Counted from the first letter of the stretch, positions 1 to 8,049 are shown. The stretch: 64,000 nt of DNA from Micromonospora_J zhanjiangensis (GCF_042650605.1 NZ_JBHSBN010000007.1:62001-126000); one strand, 5' to 3'. Translations and numbers: made by a program. The notes: generated from the sequence alone by a model not told the origin.

Positions 1-1221
1 GTCGGGCGGCTCCGGCGGCCGGCCCAGGGCGGGGTTGTCGGCACCGCGGCCGGCGTGCCGGGCGATCAGCACCCAGTTGGTCACGGCCAGGGTGCCGAGC
101 AGCAGGAGGAAGCCGATCAGCGAGGTGAGCAGCACGCCGGGGCTGGTCGGGGTGACCGCGTCGGCGACCCTCAGCAGGCCGTACACCGCCCAGGGCTGGC
201 GGCCCACCTCGCGGGCGACCCAGCCCAGCGTCGCCGCCACGAACGGCAGCGGCAGGGCGAACAGGACCAGGTAGAGCGGGACGCGCAGCCGGATGATCCA
301 GTCGCGGTACAGCAGCGGCAGCAGCAGGACCCCGAGGAACAGGGCCATCCCGATCAGGATCATGAAGCCGAGCCCCACGTTGGCCAGGACGGGCGGGGTG
401 TAGTCGCCCGGTCCGAACCGGGCGGTCCAGTCGGCGATCTGCGCCGTCGCCCCCGGGGTGCTGGTGTCGAACTTGGTCGGCTGGGCCTGGCCGATCGCGC
501 CGAACTGGGCGAACCCGAAGCCGATCACGCACACGATCCCCACCGCGGCGGTGACCAGGCCGAGCCGCAGCGAGGTGCGGAACAGCAGGTGGTCCCGGGT
601 ACGCCGGATCAGGTGCCAGGCGCTGACCGCGGCCATCAGCATCCCGCCGGTGGTCACCGCGGCGGAGACCACGTGCGCGAACGCCATCCCGAAGGTGGGA
701 TTCACCAGCAGCGCCGAGAAGTCGGTCAGGTGGGCGACGCCGTCGCGCAGCTCGTAGCCCACCGGGTGCTGCAACCAGGCGTTCGCGACGAGCACCCAGA
801 ACGCCGACGCGTACGCGGTGAGCGCGACCCCGTACAGCAGGGCCAGGTGCGCGACCGGCCGGAGCCGGTGCCAACCGAAGATCCACATGCCGAGCAGGGT
901 GGATTCGAGGAAGAACGCGACGAGGGTCTCCATCGCCAGCGGGGCGCCGAAGACGTTGCCGACGTACCGCGACAGGCCGCTCCAGTTCAGCCCGAACTGG
1001 AACTCCATCAGGATGCCGGTCGCGATCCCCAGCGCGTAGTTGATCAGGTAGAGCGAGCCCCAGAACCGGGTCAGCCGTTGGTAGACCGGCTTGCGGGTGA
1101 TCGTCCAGGCGGTCTGCAGGCCGACCAGCAGCGTGATCAGACCGAGGGTGACCAGGACGAACAGAAAATGGATCGAGGTGGTGGTGGCGAACTGCAACCG
1201 CGCGACGAGGAGGGGATCCAT
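1..1221 (-). CDS. cydA: Cytochrome bd ubiquinol oxidase subunit I (3' end outside window)
   Basis: Catalytic subunit of the high-affinity quinol oxidase, a multi-pass membrane protein that reduces O2 with quinol electrons and binds hemes b558, b595 and d. 407 codons are present. The C-terminus (families run about 450-520 residues) lies beyond base 1. The N-terminus has the RLQFATTTSIHFLFV segment whose His18 matches the heme ligand His19 of E. coli CydA. It is followed by NVFGAPLAMETLVAFFLES with the conserved glutamates and by the QHPVGYE motif. The ATG at 1221 has a GAAGGG ribosome site. It lies downstream of blaI and the M56 gene on the same strand, with a large palindrome in between, so expression is probably tied to that regulator. 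cydB is expected just outside the window. Confidence 0.95.
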   Translation of the reverse strand, partial: MDPLLVARLQFATTTSIHFLFVLVTLGLITLLVGLQTAWTITRKPVYQRLTRFWGSLYLINYALGIATGILMEFQFGLNWSGLSRYVGNVFGAPLAMETLVAFFLESTLLGMWIFGWHRLRPVAHLALLYGVALTAYASAFWVLVANAWLQHPVGYELRDGVAHLTDFSALLVNPTFGMAFAHVVSAAVTTGGMLMAAVSAWHLIRRTRDHLLFRTSLRLGLVTAAVGIVCVIGFGFAQFGAIGQAQPTKFDTSTPGATAQIADWTARFGPGDYTPPVLANVGLGFMILIGMALFLGVLLLPLLYRDWIIRLRVPLYLVLFALPLPFVAATLGWVAREVGRQPWAVYGLLRVADAVTPTSPGVLLTSLIGFLLLLGTLAVTNWVLIARHAGRGADNPALGRPPEPPD

Positions 1222-1267
1222 CGGCCGGCCCTTCAAGCGTTGACTGTCATGTCATAGTCAGCCTACA

Positions 1268-1330
1268 CGTAGGCCGCCTACGTATAATTACTACGTCCTG
1301 TCGTAATCCATGTTACGACAGGACGTAGTA
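1268..1330. promoter_or_regulatory. Nested palindromes upstream of cydA, candidate BlaI operators
   Basis: Bases 1289-1306 and 1313-1330 form a perfect 18-bp inverted repeat with a 6-nt centre. Each arm contains CTAC-N2-CCTGT-N-GTA, the same arrangement found over the blaI promoter at 2672-2686. A smaller dyad, CGTAGG-N3-CCTACG, sits at 1268-1282. The region is AT-rich compared with its surroundings and lies between the M56 stop (1360) and the cydA start (1221). BlaI/MecI repressors bind dyads with TAC/GTA half-sites, so an operator is more likely than a terminator. No T-run follows the repeat on either strand. Confidence 0.65.
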
Positions 1331-1359
1331 GATGACCGGCGCCGGGGTCGACCCGTGGG

Positions 1360-2265
1360 TCAGCTCAGGAAGAGGTAGATCGGCGTCGCCGCCAGGACGG
1401 CCGTCACCGCGAGCGCGGCGGCGATGCGTACCCGGGGTGGCCGGGCCGGGACCAGCAGCCGGTGCAGCCGGGCGTGCAGCTGGCCGTCGGCGATGCCGAG
1501 CGTGCCGGCCGGCGAGACCCGCGAGCCGGCGGTGGCGAACCGGGCCAACGCCGTGGCCAACTGCTCGTCGCCGTGCAACCGGCGGGCCTTGTCGTCGGCC
1601 CGCATCTCCACCAGCAGGGCGACGGTCTCGTGGGTCGAGCGCAGCCAGCGCAGCCGGGGCAACAGCCGGCACAGCGCGGTGAACGGCAACAGGACCAGGT
1701 CGTGCCGCTCGTCGGCGTGCGCCCGCTCGTGGCTGAGCACCGCGGCGAGCTGCGCCCGGTCCAGCAGGCTGAGCGTGCCGGCGCTGACCACCACCCGGGG
1801 CCGCACCCCGGGCAGGCAGTACGCGGCCGCGCCGGGGTGGTCCAGGACCAGCGCGCCGGGCGCCGCGGGGTCGTCCCGGGCCACCAGGCTGAGCAGGTCA
1901 CGGTGCCGGCGTTGGGCCCGTACGGTGCTGAGCGTGCTGCGCACCGTCGAGCCGAGCAGCACCGCGCCGATTCCGAGGCCCGCGCCGACCAGGCAGAGTT
2001 GCGCGAGACCCACCCCGGGCGGCAGTCCCGGCCCGGCCAGGTCGGCCACCAGCGAGACCATCGCCCGGCCCGGCCCCGTCCGGTACGACCCGAGGCCGAG
2101 GGAGATCAGCAGCCCGATCTCGGAGAGCCCGAGGGTCAACCCGAGCGCCTGCCAGCACAGGATCGCGCCCCGCGGACTGCGCCAGGTCCAGGTGGACCGC
2201 CGCAACACCACGGCGGTGAGGAAGGCGGCCAGGACGGTCCCGGCGAAGTGCAGGGCGGAGGCCAC
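1360..2265 (-). CDS. BlaR1-like M56 family membrane metallopeptidase
   Basis: Integral-membrane zinc protease of 301 residues, the typical partner of BlaI repressors. In known BlaR1/MecR1 systems the protease is activated by a signal and relieves repression. Hydrophobic segments lie near residues 1-20, 38-58, 85-105 and at the C-terminal end (about 280-300). The zinc motif HERAH is in the central cytosolic part, with a downstream glutamate in ETVALLVEMRAD as a possible third ligand. No penicillin-binding sensor domain follows the last membrane helix, so the signal need not be a beta-lactam. The GTG start lies 3 nt after the blaI stop, so the two are translationally linked. Confidence 0.88.
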   Translation of the reverse strand: MASALHFAGTVLAAFLTAVVLRRSTWTWRSPRGAILCWQALGLTLGLSEIGLLISLGLGSYRTGPGRAMVSLVADLAGPGLPPGVGLAQLCLVGAGLGIGAVLLGSTVRSTLSTVRAQRRHRDLLSLVARDDPAAPGALVLDHPGAAAYCLPGVRPRVVVSAGTLSLLDRAQLAAVLSHERAHADERHDLVLLPFTALCRLLPRLRWLRSTHETVALLVEMRADDKARRLHGDEQLATALARFATAGSRVSPAGTLGIADGQLHARLHRLLVPARPPRVRIAAALAVTAVLAATPIYLFLS

Positions 2266-2268
2266 GGG

Positions 2269-2661
2269 TCAGTCCCGCCGGCCCGGGGCCTCGTCGGTCA
2301 GCGCGGCGCGCAGGATCTCCGCCTCGGTCCCGGTCACCGACCGGGCGAACCGGACCAGCGCCGCGTCCCGGCCCGACCCGCCGGACGGCGCGTCGGCCAG
2401 GTCGAGCGCGTCCAGCATCAGCTGGGCGATGTGCGCCTCCCGGCTGGCCGCCGGCCGGTAGCTCCAGGCCCGACCGGTGCGTTCCCGCTCGACCATGCCC
2501 TTGCCGGCCAGCCGGTCCAGCACCGTCATCACCGTCGTGTAGGCGAGATCGCGTTCCTTCAGTGCCTCGGCGACCTCGCGCACGCTGACCCCGGCGGTCC
2601 CGCCGTCGCGGTCCCACAGCACATCCATCACCGCGCGCTCAAGCTCACCCAACCGAGTCAC
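2269..2661 (-). CDS. blaI: BlaI/MecI/CopY family transcriptional repressor
   Basis: Winged-helix repressor of 130 residues that dimerises through its C-terminal helix. The start LGELERAVMDVLWDRDGG and the recognition segment YTTVMTVLDRLAGKGMVERE are typical of the family. I choose the GTG at 2661 because a TAGCAT -10 box lies 7 nt upstream, giving a leaderless message. The longer reading from 2700 would translate through the operator. The dyad at 2671-2688 overlaps this -10 box, which fits autorepression. It is first in the order blaI, M56 protease, cydA. Confidence 0.92.
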   Translation of the reverse strand: MTRLGELERAVMDVLWDRDGGTAGVSVREVAEALKERDLAYTTVMTVLDRLAGKGMVERERTGRAWSYRPAASREAHIAQLMLDALDLADAPSGGSGRDAALVRFARSVTGTEAEILRAALTDEAPGRRD

Positions 2662-2670
2662 GCCACCAAT

Positions 2671-2688
2671 GCTACCGCCTGTAGTAGC
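2671..2688. promoter_or_regulatory. blaI operator overlapping its -10 box
   Basis: GCTACCGCCTGTAGTAGC has dyad symmetry (GCTAC...GTAGC) and covers the TAGCAT -10 box of blaI on the minus strand. It shares CTAC-N2-CCTGT-N-GTA with both arms of the palindrome upstream of cydA. Confidence 0.7.
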
Positions 2689-2717
2689 GGCGCCCGTCAA
2701 CGCCGTCTCGCCTTGCC

Positions 2718-3113
2718 CTAGGCGACGAGTTCCACCCGGCAGTACGCGGTCGTGGTCCGGGCGAGCCTGGCGTCAGCGGTCACGAGGGTGAGGCCGCGGC
2801 GCTCCGCCAGGGCGACGTAGGCGGCGTCGTACGCGCTGATGCCCGCCCTCAGTTGCCACATGCGGGGTAGAAGATCGTCGACCGGGACGGTGTCCACGCC
2901 CAGGCGGGTGAGGCGTCCGACTGCCCGGGATGCCTGTTCGTCAGTGATCTTTCCGCCCAGGGCGAGCCCTCGGAGGGCGGAGAAGACCTCGACCTTCCAG
3001 TGTTCGGGCGCGGCCCACTCGGGATCCCGCCCCATCACCGCGCGGGCCTTGCGGCCACGGTCGTCGGTATACACCAGCGTGCTCGCGATGACCGAGGCAT
3101 CGACGACGATCAT
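2718..3113 (-). CDS. vapC: PIN-domain VapC-type ribonuclease toxin
   Basis: 131-residue PIN nuclease. The N-terminal MIVVDASV carries the first catalytic Asp, a Glu lies in WKVEVFSALRG, Asp in SAYDAAYVALAE and the last Asp in LVTADARLA, together the usual Mg-binding quartet. The ATG overlaps the stop of the upstream antitoxin (ATGA), so the two are co-translated. VapC toxins cleave tRNA or rRNA; the target here cannot be told. It could alternatively be a non-toxic PIN protein, but the paired antitoxin argues for a toxin-antitoxin module. Confidence 0.9.
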   Translation of the reverse strand: MIVVDASVIASTLVYTDDRGRKARAVMGRDPEWAAPEHWKVEVFSALRGLALGGKITDEQASRAVGRLTRLGVDTVPVDDLLPRMWQLRAGISAYDAAYVALAERRGLTLVTADARLARTTTAYCRVELVA

Positions 3114-3403
3114 GCGACATCCCGGCCGGGCCGGGCGGATGATGTCCGGTCGGGCAGCCCGCGTTCGGCCCGAGCGCGGGCGATGAGTTCCGCCGCGTCC
3201 GGGGCATCCTGGTCGGCGCCGCCATCGTCGTCGAGTTCCTGGCTGATCTCGGCGAGGATCTGCCTGTTCCGGCCGAAGTCCGCCTGGCGGTTTATCACCG
3301 ACAGCAGGAATGCCTGCAATGACTGGCCGCGTTCGCGTGCCTGGCGGGCCAGGAGATCCCTGACGTCCTCCCGCACGTCGCGGATCGTGAGCGCCACCGT
3401 CAT
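3110..3403 (-). CDS. vapB: FitA/VapB-like antitoxin
   Basis: 97-residue partner of the PIN toxin. The N-terminus (MTVALTIRDVREDVRDLLA) is a ribbon-helix-helix DNA-binding segment of the FitA type, and an acidic C-terminal tail (ELDDDGGADQDAPDAAEL) would wrap the toxin. The start at 3403 is chosen because the ribbon-helix-helix fold begins there. It overlaps vapC by 4 nt. An inverted repeat just upstream (3407-3432) is a likely autoregulatory site. Confidence 0.82.
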   Translation of the reverse strand: MTVALTIRDVREDVRDLLARQARERGQSLQAFLLSVINRQADFGRNRQILAEISQELDDDGGADQDAPDAAELIARARAERGLPDRTSSARPGRDVA

Positions 3404-3406
3404 AAC

Positions 3407-3432
3407 TGCATGGTGACAGCATTGTGCATGCA
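3407..3432. promoter_or_regulatory. Inverted repeat upstream of vapBC
   Basis: TGCATG at 3407-3412 and CATGCA at 3427-3432 form an inverted repeat with a 14-nt centre, immediately upstream of the antitoxin start. VapBC complexes commonly bind such paired half-sites to repress their own promoter. Confidence 0.5.
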
Positions 3433-3469
3433 AAGTCAATTCAACTGCTGCTCGGTCCTGAGACGCGAG

Positions 3470-3506
3470 ACGGCCCGGTCCTCCCCGCGTGGGGAAGCCG
3501 GGCCGT
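3470..3506. terminator. Stem-loop after the aldehyde dehydrogenase genes
   Basis: ACGGCCCGG (3470-3478) pairs with CCGGGCCGT (3498-3506), and the loop holds a second stem TCCCC/GGGGA. It lies 14 nt beyond the stop of the minus-strand ALDH gene. There is no T-run, as is common for terminators in high-GC actinobacteria. Confidence 0.6.
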
Positions 3507-3520
3507 CGTCGCTCAGCCGC

Positions 3521-4375
3521 TCACACCCCCTTGGGGTGCCAGACCGTCTTGGTCTCCAGGAACGCGGTCATCCGGCCGATCCCCGGGTCGGCGGTCCAGT
3601 CCGTGGCCGTCGGCCGCAGCACCCGCTTGAGGTTGTCCGCCGCCGCCCGTTCCAGGTCGGTGGCGAGCTGCGGGTCGGCGACGCCGGTCAGGTCCAGCGC
3701 GTTGACGTCCATGTGTGCGGCCAGCCAGGGCGCGGTCTCGGCGGGCCGGCCGGTCAACAGGTTGACCACCCCACCCGGCAGGTCCGAGGTGGCCAGCACC
3801 TCGGCCAGGGTGACCGCCGGCAGCGCACCGGTCTCGGCGGCCAACACCACCACGGTGTTGCCGGTGACGATGGCCGGGGCGATCACGCTGACCAGCCCGA
3901 GCAGGCCCGGCTCGGCCGGGGCGACGATCCCCACCACGCCGGTGGGTTCCGGCGCGGACAGGTTGAAGTACGGCCCGGCCACCGGGTTCGCCCCGCCGTG
4001 CACCTGGGCGAGCTTGTCGGACCAGCCGGCGTACCAGACCCAGCGGTCGATCGCGGCGTCCACCTCGGCGGCCGGCAGGCCCAACCCGATGAACTGGTCC
4101 CGGCGGCCCTCCAACATCTCGGCCACCCGGTAGAGGATCTGACCCCGGTTGTACGCCGTCGCGCCGGCCCAGCCCTTGACCGCGGCCCGGGCGGCCAGTA
4201 CCGCGTCCCGGACATCCTTGCGGGAGGCCAGCGCCACGTTGGCCGGCTCCGAACTGTTGGCGGACTGCACGAGATACGACCGTCCCGACTCGCTGCGCGG
4301 GAACTTCCCGCCGATGAAGAGCTTGTACGTCTTGCGCACCGCGACGCGGCCCGGCAGGCCCGAATCATTGGACAT
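3521..4375 (-). CDS. Truncated aldehyde dehydrogenase-fold protein (non-catalytic partner)
   Basis: 284 residues matching only the NAD-binding half of an ALDH. The segment GNTVVVLAAETGALPAVTLAEVL parallels the coenzyme-binding region of the upstream gene, but the catalytic Cys domain is absent. The C-terminus jumps from the Rossmann-like part directly to FLETKTVWHPKGV. The start overlaps the end of the complete ALDH gene by 11 nt, so the two are co-translated. A complete ALDH followed by a Cys-less ALDH domain is the architecture of fused ALDH16 enzymes, so I infer a split ALDH16-like pair in which this subunit is structural. A simple decaying duplicate is possible, but the frame is intact and shows no broken codons. 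Confidence 0.8.
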   Translation of the reverse strand: MSNDSGLPGRVAVRKTYKLFIGGKFPRSESGRSYLVQSANSSEPANVALASRKDVRDAVLAARAAVKGWAGATAYNRGQILYRVAEMLEGRRDQFIGLGLPAAEVDAAIDRWVWYAGWSDKLAQVHGGANPVAGPYFNLSAPEPTGVVGIVAPAEPGLLGLVSVIAPAIVTGNTVVVLAAETGALPAVTLAEVLATSDLPGGVVNLLTGRPAETAPWLAAHMDVNALDLTGVADPQLATDLERAAADNLKRVLRPTATDWTADPGIGRMTAFLETKTVWHPKGV

Positions 4376-5804
4376 TGAGGTACGCCTCCAGCCCGTGCCG
4401 GCCGCCCTCGCGGCCGTAGCCCGACTCCTTGTAACCGCCGAACGGCGAGGTCGGGTCGAACTTGTTGAACGTGTTGGCCCAGACCACCCCGGCGCGCAGC
4501 CGATCGGCCATCCAGAGGATCCGGGAACCCTTCTCGGTCCAGATCCCGGCGGACAGCCCGTACGGCGTGTTGTTGGCCTTCTCCACGGCCTCGGCCGGGG
4601 TCCGGAAGGTCAGCACGGACAGCACCGGGCCGAAGATCTCCTCGCGGGCGATCCGGTGCGCCTGGGTGACCCCGGTGAAGATCGTCGGCGCGAACCAGAA
4701 GCCCCGGTCCGGCAGGTCGCACGGGGGCGACCAGCGCTCGGCGCCCTCGGCCGAGCCGATGTCCGACAGGGTCCGGATCCGGTCCAGCTGGGCGGCCGAG
4801 TTGATCGCACCGATGTCGGTGTTCTTGTCCAGCGGGTCGCCCACCCGCAGCCGGGCCATCCGCCGCTTGAGCGAGTCCAGCACGGTGTCGTACACCGACT
4901 CCTGGACCAGCAGCCGGGAGCCGGCGCAGCAGACGTGGCCCTGGTTGAAGAAGATGCCGTTGACGATGCCCTCGACGGCCTGGTCGATCGGCGCGTCGTC
5001 GAAGACGACGTTGGCGGCCTTGCCGCCGAGTTCCAGGGTGACCTTCTTGCGGGTGCCGGCCACCGAGCGGGCGATGGCCCGGCCGACGTCGGTGGAACCG
5101 GTGAAGGCGACCTTGTCGACGCCGTCGTGCTCGACCAACGCCCGGCCGGTGTCACCGGCACCGGTGACGATGTTGACCACGCCGGCCGGCAGGTCGGCCT
5201 GCTGGCAGATCTCGGCGAACAGCAGCGCGGTCAGCGGGGTGGTCTCGGCCGGCTTGAGCACCACGGTGTTGCCGGCGGCCAGCGCCGGGGCGATCTTCCA
5301 GGCCAGCATCAGCAGCGGGAAGTTCCACGGGATGACCTGGCCGGCCACCCCGAGCGGCTGCGGATCCGAGCCGAACCCGGCATGCCCGAGCTTGTCCGCC
5401 CAGCCCGCGTAGTAGAAGAAGTGCGCCGCGACCAACGGGACGTCGACGTCCCGGGACTCCCGGATCGGCTTGCCGTTGTCCAGCGACTCCAGCACGGCCA
5501 ACTCCCGGCCGCGCTCCTGGATGATCCGGGCGATCCGGTAGAGGTACTTGGCCCGGTCCCGGCCCGGCATCGGACCCCACACCTTCTCGTACGCCGTGCG
5601 GGCGGCCCGGACCGCCCGGTCGACGTCCTGCGGGCCGGCCTCGGCGACCTCGGCCAGCACCTCCTCCGAGGCGGGGTTGATCGACTTGATGACGCCGCCG
5701 TCCGACGGGTCGACGAACTCGCCGTCGACGAAGAGGCCGTACGACGGTTTCAGGTCGACGACGGCGCGCGACTCGGGCGCGGGGGCGTACTCGAAGGCGG
5801 CCAT
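4365..5804 (-). CDS. NAD(P)-dependent aldehyde dehydrogenase
   Basis: 479-residue complete ALDH oxidising an aldehyde to the acid. Key features are the PWNFPLLMLAWK oxyanion/cofactor segment, KPAETTP, FTGSTDVG, the general base in LELGGKAANVV, and the nucleophile in NQGHVCCAGSRLL. EEIFGPVLSVL and PFGGYKESGYGREGG complete the C-terminal half. It begins 4 nt after deoC. DeoC releases acetaldehyde from deoxyribose-5-phosphate, so acetaldehyde is the likely substrate (inference from context). It is followed, with overlap, by the truncated ALDH subunit. Confidence 0.93.
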   Translation of the reverse strand: MAAFEYAPAPESRAVVDLKPSYGLFVDGEFVDPSDGGVIKSINPASEEVLAEVAEAGPQDVDRAVRAARTAYEKVWGPMPGRDRAKYLYRIARIIQERGRELAVLESLDNGKPIRESRDVDVPLVAAHFFYYAGWADKLGHAGFGSDPQPLGVAGQVIPWNFPLLMLAWKIAPALAAGNTVVLKPAETTPLTALLFAEICQQADLPAGVVNIVTGAGDTGRALVEHDGVDKVAFTGSTDVGRAIARSVAGTRKKVTLELGGKAANVVFDDAPIDQAVEGIVNGIFFNQGHVCCAGSRLLVQESVYDTVLDSLKRRMARLRVGDPLDKNTDIGAINSAAQLDRIRTLSDIGSAEGAERWSPPCDLPDRGFWFAPTIFTGVTQAHRIAREEIFGPVLSVLTFRTPAEAVEKANNTPYGLSAGIWTEKGSRILWMADRLRAGVVWANTFNKFDPTSPFGGYKESGYGREGGRHGLEAYLNVQ

Positions 5805-5808
5805 GTGA

Positions 5809-6768
5809 TCAGTCCAGGGTGAAGTAGTCGGGACCGGAGTAGACGCCGGTCGTCAGCTTGGTGCGTTGCATCAGCAGGTCGTTCAGGAGCGAGGAGGCGC
5901 CGAACCGGAACCAGTCCGGGTCCAGCCAGTCCTCGCCGGCCGTCTCGTTGACGGTGACCAGGTACTTCATCGCGTCCTTGGTGGTCTTGATGCCACCGGC
6001 CGGCTTGACCCCGACCTGGCGTCCGGTGGTGTCCCGGAAGTCGCGCACCGCCTCCAGCATCACCAGGGTCACCGGCAGCGTGGCGGCCACCGGGACCTTG
6101 CCGGTCGAGGTCTTGATGAAGTCGCCGCCGGCCAGCATGGCCAGCCAGGAGGCCCGCCGGACGTTGTCGTAGGTGGCCAACTCGCCGGTCTCCAGGATCA
6201 CCTTGAGATGGGCGTCCTCACATGCTTCCTTGACGGCGACGATCTCGTCGTAGACCTCGCGGTAGCGGCCGGCCAGGAAGGCGCCGCGGTTGATCACCAT
6301 GTCGATCTCGTCGGCACCGGCGGCCACCGCCGCCTCGGTGTCGGCGATCTTGACGGCCAGCGGCGCCTGGCCGCTCGGGAAGGCGGTCGCCACGCTGGCC
6401 AGGTGGACTGCACTCCCGGCCAGAACGCTCGCGGCCACCGGGACCATGGACGGGTAGACGCAGACCGCCGCGACCGGCGGGCAACTGCCGTCGGCCGGGT
6501 CGGGACGCAGCGCCTTGGCGGACAGCGCCCGGACCTTGCCGGGGGTGTCCGCACCCTCCAGCGTGGTCAGGTCGACCATCCGGATCGCCAGATCGATCGC
6601 CCACGCCTTGGCCGAGGTCTTGATCGAGCGGGTGCCGAGCATCGCCGCCCGTTGTTCCGCGCCGACCTGGTCCACGCCGGGCAGGCCGTGCAGAAAGGCC
6701 CGGAGCGAGGCGTCGCTGCGGGCCAGGTCGGACAGGTCGGAGCCCGCCGACGTCGTTGTCGCCGTCAT
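5809..6768 (-). CDS. deoC: Deoxyribose-phosphate aldolase
   Basis: 319-residue class I aldolase cleaving 2-deoxyribose-5-phosphate to glyceraldehyde-3-phosphate and acetaldehyde in deoxynucleoside catabolism. The Schiff-base lysine is in GDFIKTSTGK, with the second lysine in VGVKPAGGIKT and EIDMVINRGAFLAG upstream. I choose the ATG at 6768: a TAGACT -10 box lies 7 nt upstream, indicating a leaderless message, and longer readings run through the upp control region. The gene starts the deoC-ALDH-ALDH operon, which is divergent from upp with an interrupted palindrome between them. Confidence 0.95.
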   Translation of the reverse strand: MTATTTSAGSDLSDLARSDASLRAFLHGLPGVDQVGAEQRAAMLGTRSIKTSAKAWAIDLAIRMVDLTTLEGADTPGKVRALSAKALRPDPADGSCPPVAAVCVYPSMVPVAASVLAGSAVHLASVATAFPSGQAPLAVKIADTEAAVAAGADEIDMVINRGAFLAGRYREVYDEIVAVKEACEDAHLKVILETGELATYDNVRRASWLAMLAGGDFIKTSTGKVPVAATLPVTLVMLEAVRDFRDTTGRQVGVKPAGGIKTTKDAMKYLVTVNETAGEDWLDPDWFRFGASSLLNDLLMQRTKLTTGVYSGPDYFTLD

Positions 6769-6798
6769 GCCGGCAAGTCTACGCACCGCAGGCAGGCA

Positions 6799-6812
6799 GT
6801 GATCTTGATCAC
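6799..6812. promoter_or_regulatory. Palindrome between deoC and upp
   Basis: GTGATC-TT-GATCAC is a 6-bp dyad in the 111-nt divergent spacer, upstream of both leaderless promoters (TAGACT for deoC, TAGGTT for upp). It is a plausible shared operator for a nucleoside-responsive regulator. No such regulator is encoded in the window. Confidence 0.45.
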
Positions 6813-6879
6813 GCCGGGATGGTGACGAGCCACTCTCCGGGCCTTCCGGCGGGCCGGCCGACCGGTAGGTTGAGCGTTC

Positions 6880-7512
6880 GTGGACGTACACGTGGTTGAC
6901 CATCCGCTCGCCCAGTCGCGCCTGACCGCGATGCGCGACGCCCGTACCGACTCGGCCGCGTTCCGCGCGGCGCTGCACGAGCTCACCACCATGCTGGTGT
7001 ACGAGGCGGCTCGGTCCTTCCCCGTGGAGCGTTACCCGCTCCAGACGCCGGTCGCCCCCACCGAGGGCACCCGGCTGGCCAACCCGCCGCTGCTGGTGCC
7101 GGTGCTCCGGGCCGGGCTCGGGATGGCCGACGCGGCACTGGGCCTGCTGCCCGAGTCGTCGATGGGCTTCGTGGGGCTGGCCCGGGACGAGCACACCTTC
7201 GAGCCGCGGGCGTACATGGAGTCGCTGCCGGCCGAGTTGGCCGGCATCCCGGTGCTGGTGCTCGACCCGATGGTGGCCACCGGCGGCTCGTTGCTGCACT
7301 GCTGCCAACTGCTCGCCGAGCGCGGCTGCACCGACATCACCGTGCTCTGCGTGCTCGCCGCACCGGCCGGCATCGACCGGCTGGCCGGCGCGGGCCTGCC
7401 GCTGCGGGTGGTGACCGCCTCGATCGACGAGCGCCTCAACGACCGGATGTTCATCGTCCCCGGCCTCGGCGACGCCGGGGACCGCCAGTTCGGCGGCATG
7501 CCCCGCTTCTGA
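6880..7512 (+). CDS. upp: Uracil phosphoribosyltransferase
   Basis: 210-residue enzyme that makes UMP from uracil and PRPP for pyrimidine salvage. The PRPP-binding loop is VLVLDPMVATGGSLLHCC, with VPVLRAGLGMADAAL upstream and the uracil-binding C-terminal PGLGDAGDRQFG. The GTG start is 8 nt after a TAGGTT -10 box. It is divergent from deoC, so base salvage and deoxyribose breakdown are controlled from one spacer. Confidence 0.96.
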   Translation: MDVHVVDHPLAQSRLTAMRDARTDSAAFRAALHELTTMLVYEAARSFPVERYPLQTPVAPTEGTRLANPPLLVPVLRAGLGMADAALGLLPESSMGFVGLARDEHTFEPRAYMESLPAELAGIPVLVLDPMVATGGSLLHCCQLLAERGCTDITVLCVLAAPAGIDRLAGAGLPLRVVTASIDERLNDRMFIVPGLGDAGDRQFGGMPRF

Positions 7513-7557
7513 CCCACCCCGCCCGCTGGCGGGACGGCGGCCGAGCGCGGCCGGCGG

Positions 7558-8049
7558 TCAGTCGGTGAGGCTGTAGTGCCAGTCGACGGCGACGCCGTCG
7601 ACGAACGGCAGCACGCCGTGGAACACCCGCGGCGGGTCGGCGAAGACCAGCGGCAGGAAGTGCCGGTCGCTCGGCCACATCGGCACCCGACCGGCCAGGA
7701 CGTCGGCCAGGTCGGTCCAGATCAGGGTGCCCTCGGCGCAGTCCGGGCTCACCCGGCCGGACCAGCGCGGGATCCGGAACAGGAAGCCGAACCAGTTCTC
7801 GCCGTCCCGGCCGAAGCCCGGCCAGGAGACGGTGCCGGCGAACTCCACCGCCTCGCAGGTCAGCCCGGACTCCTCGCGGATCTCCCGGCGCATCCCGGCC
7901 ACCACGTCCTCGCCGGGTTCGAGCTTGCCGCCCAGCCCGTTGTAGTAGCCGTGGTGGATGTCGTCGACCCGCTTGTCCCGGCGCAGCATCAGCACCTGAC
8001 GCCGGTCGGCGGAGAGGACGTAACCCAGTGTCGCGACAACGGCCCGCAT
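7558..8049 (-). CDS. NUDIX hydrolase, 8-oxo-dGTP diphosphatase (MutT-like)
   Basis: 163-residue pyrophosphohydrolase. The full Nudix box runs from GGKLEPGED through REIREESGL at about residues 41-63. The N-terminal TLGYVLSADRRQVLMLRRDKR and the aromatic segment WFGFLFRI resemble MutT/MTH1-type oxidised-nucleotide sanitisers. A TAGGCT -10 box lies 7 nt before the ATG. The neighbouring nucleotide-salvage genes fit a nucleotide substrate. Exact specificity cannot be read from the sequence. Confidence 0.88.
   Translation of the reverse strand: MRAVVATLGYVLSADRRQVLMLRRDKRVDDIHHGYYNGLGGKLEPGEDVVAGMRREIREESGLTCEAVEFAGTVSWPGFGRDGENWFGFLFRIPRWSGRVSPDCAEGTLIWTDLADVLAGRVPMWPSDRHFLPLVFADPPRVFHGVLPFVDGVAVDWHYSLTD

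Noticed and set aside
1289..1330. Palindrome read as a simple rho-independent terminator of the BlaI operon
   Set aside because: No T-run on either strand, and each arm carries the same motif as the blaI operator, so an operator is favoured. A secondary terminator role cannot be excluded.
2661..2700. Upstream start of BlaI at 2700
   Set aside because: The extra residues translate the operator, and a TAGCAT box exactly 7 nt before the GTG at 2661 supports the shorter form.
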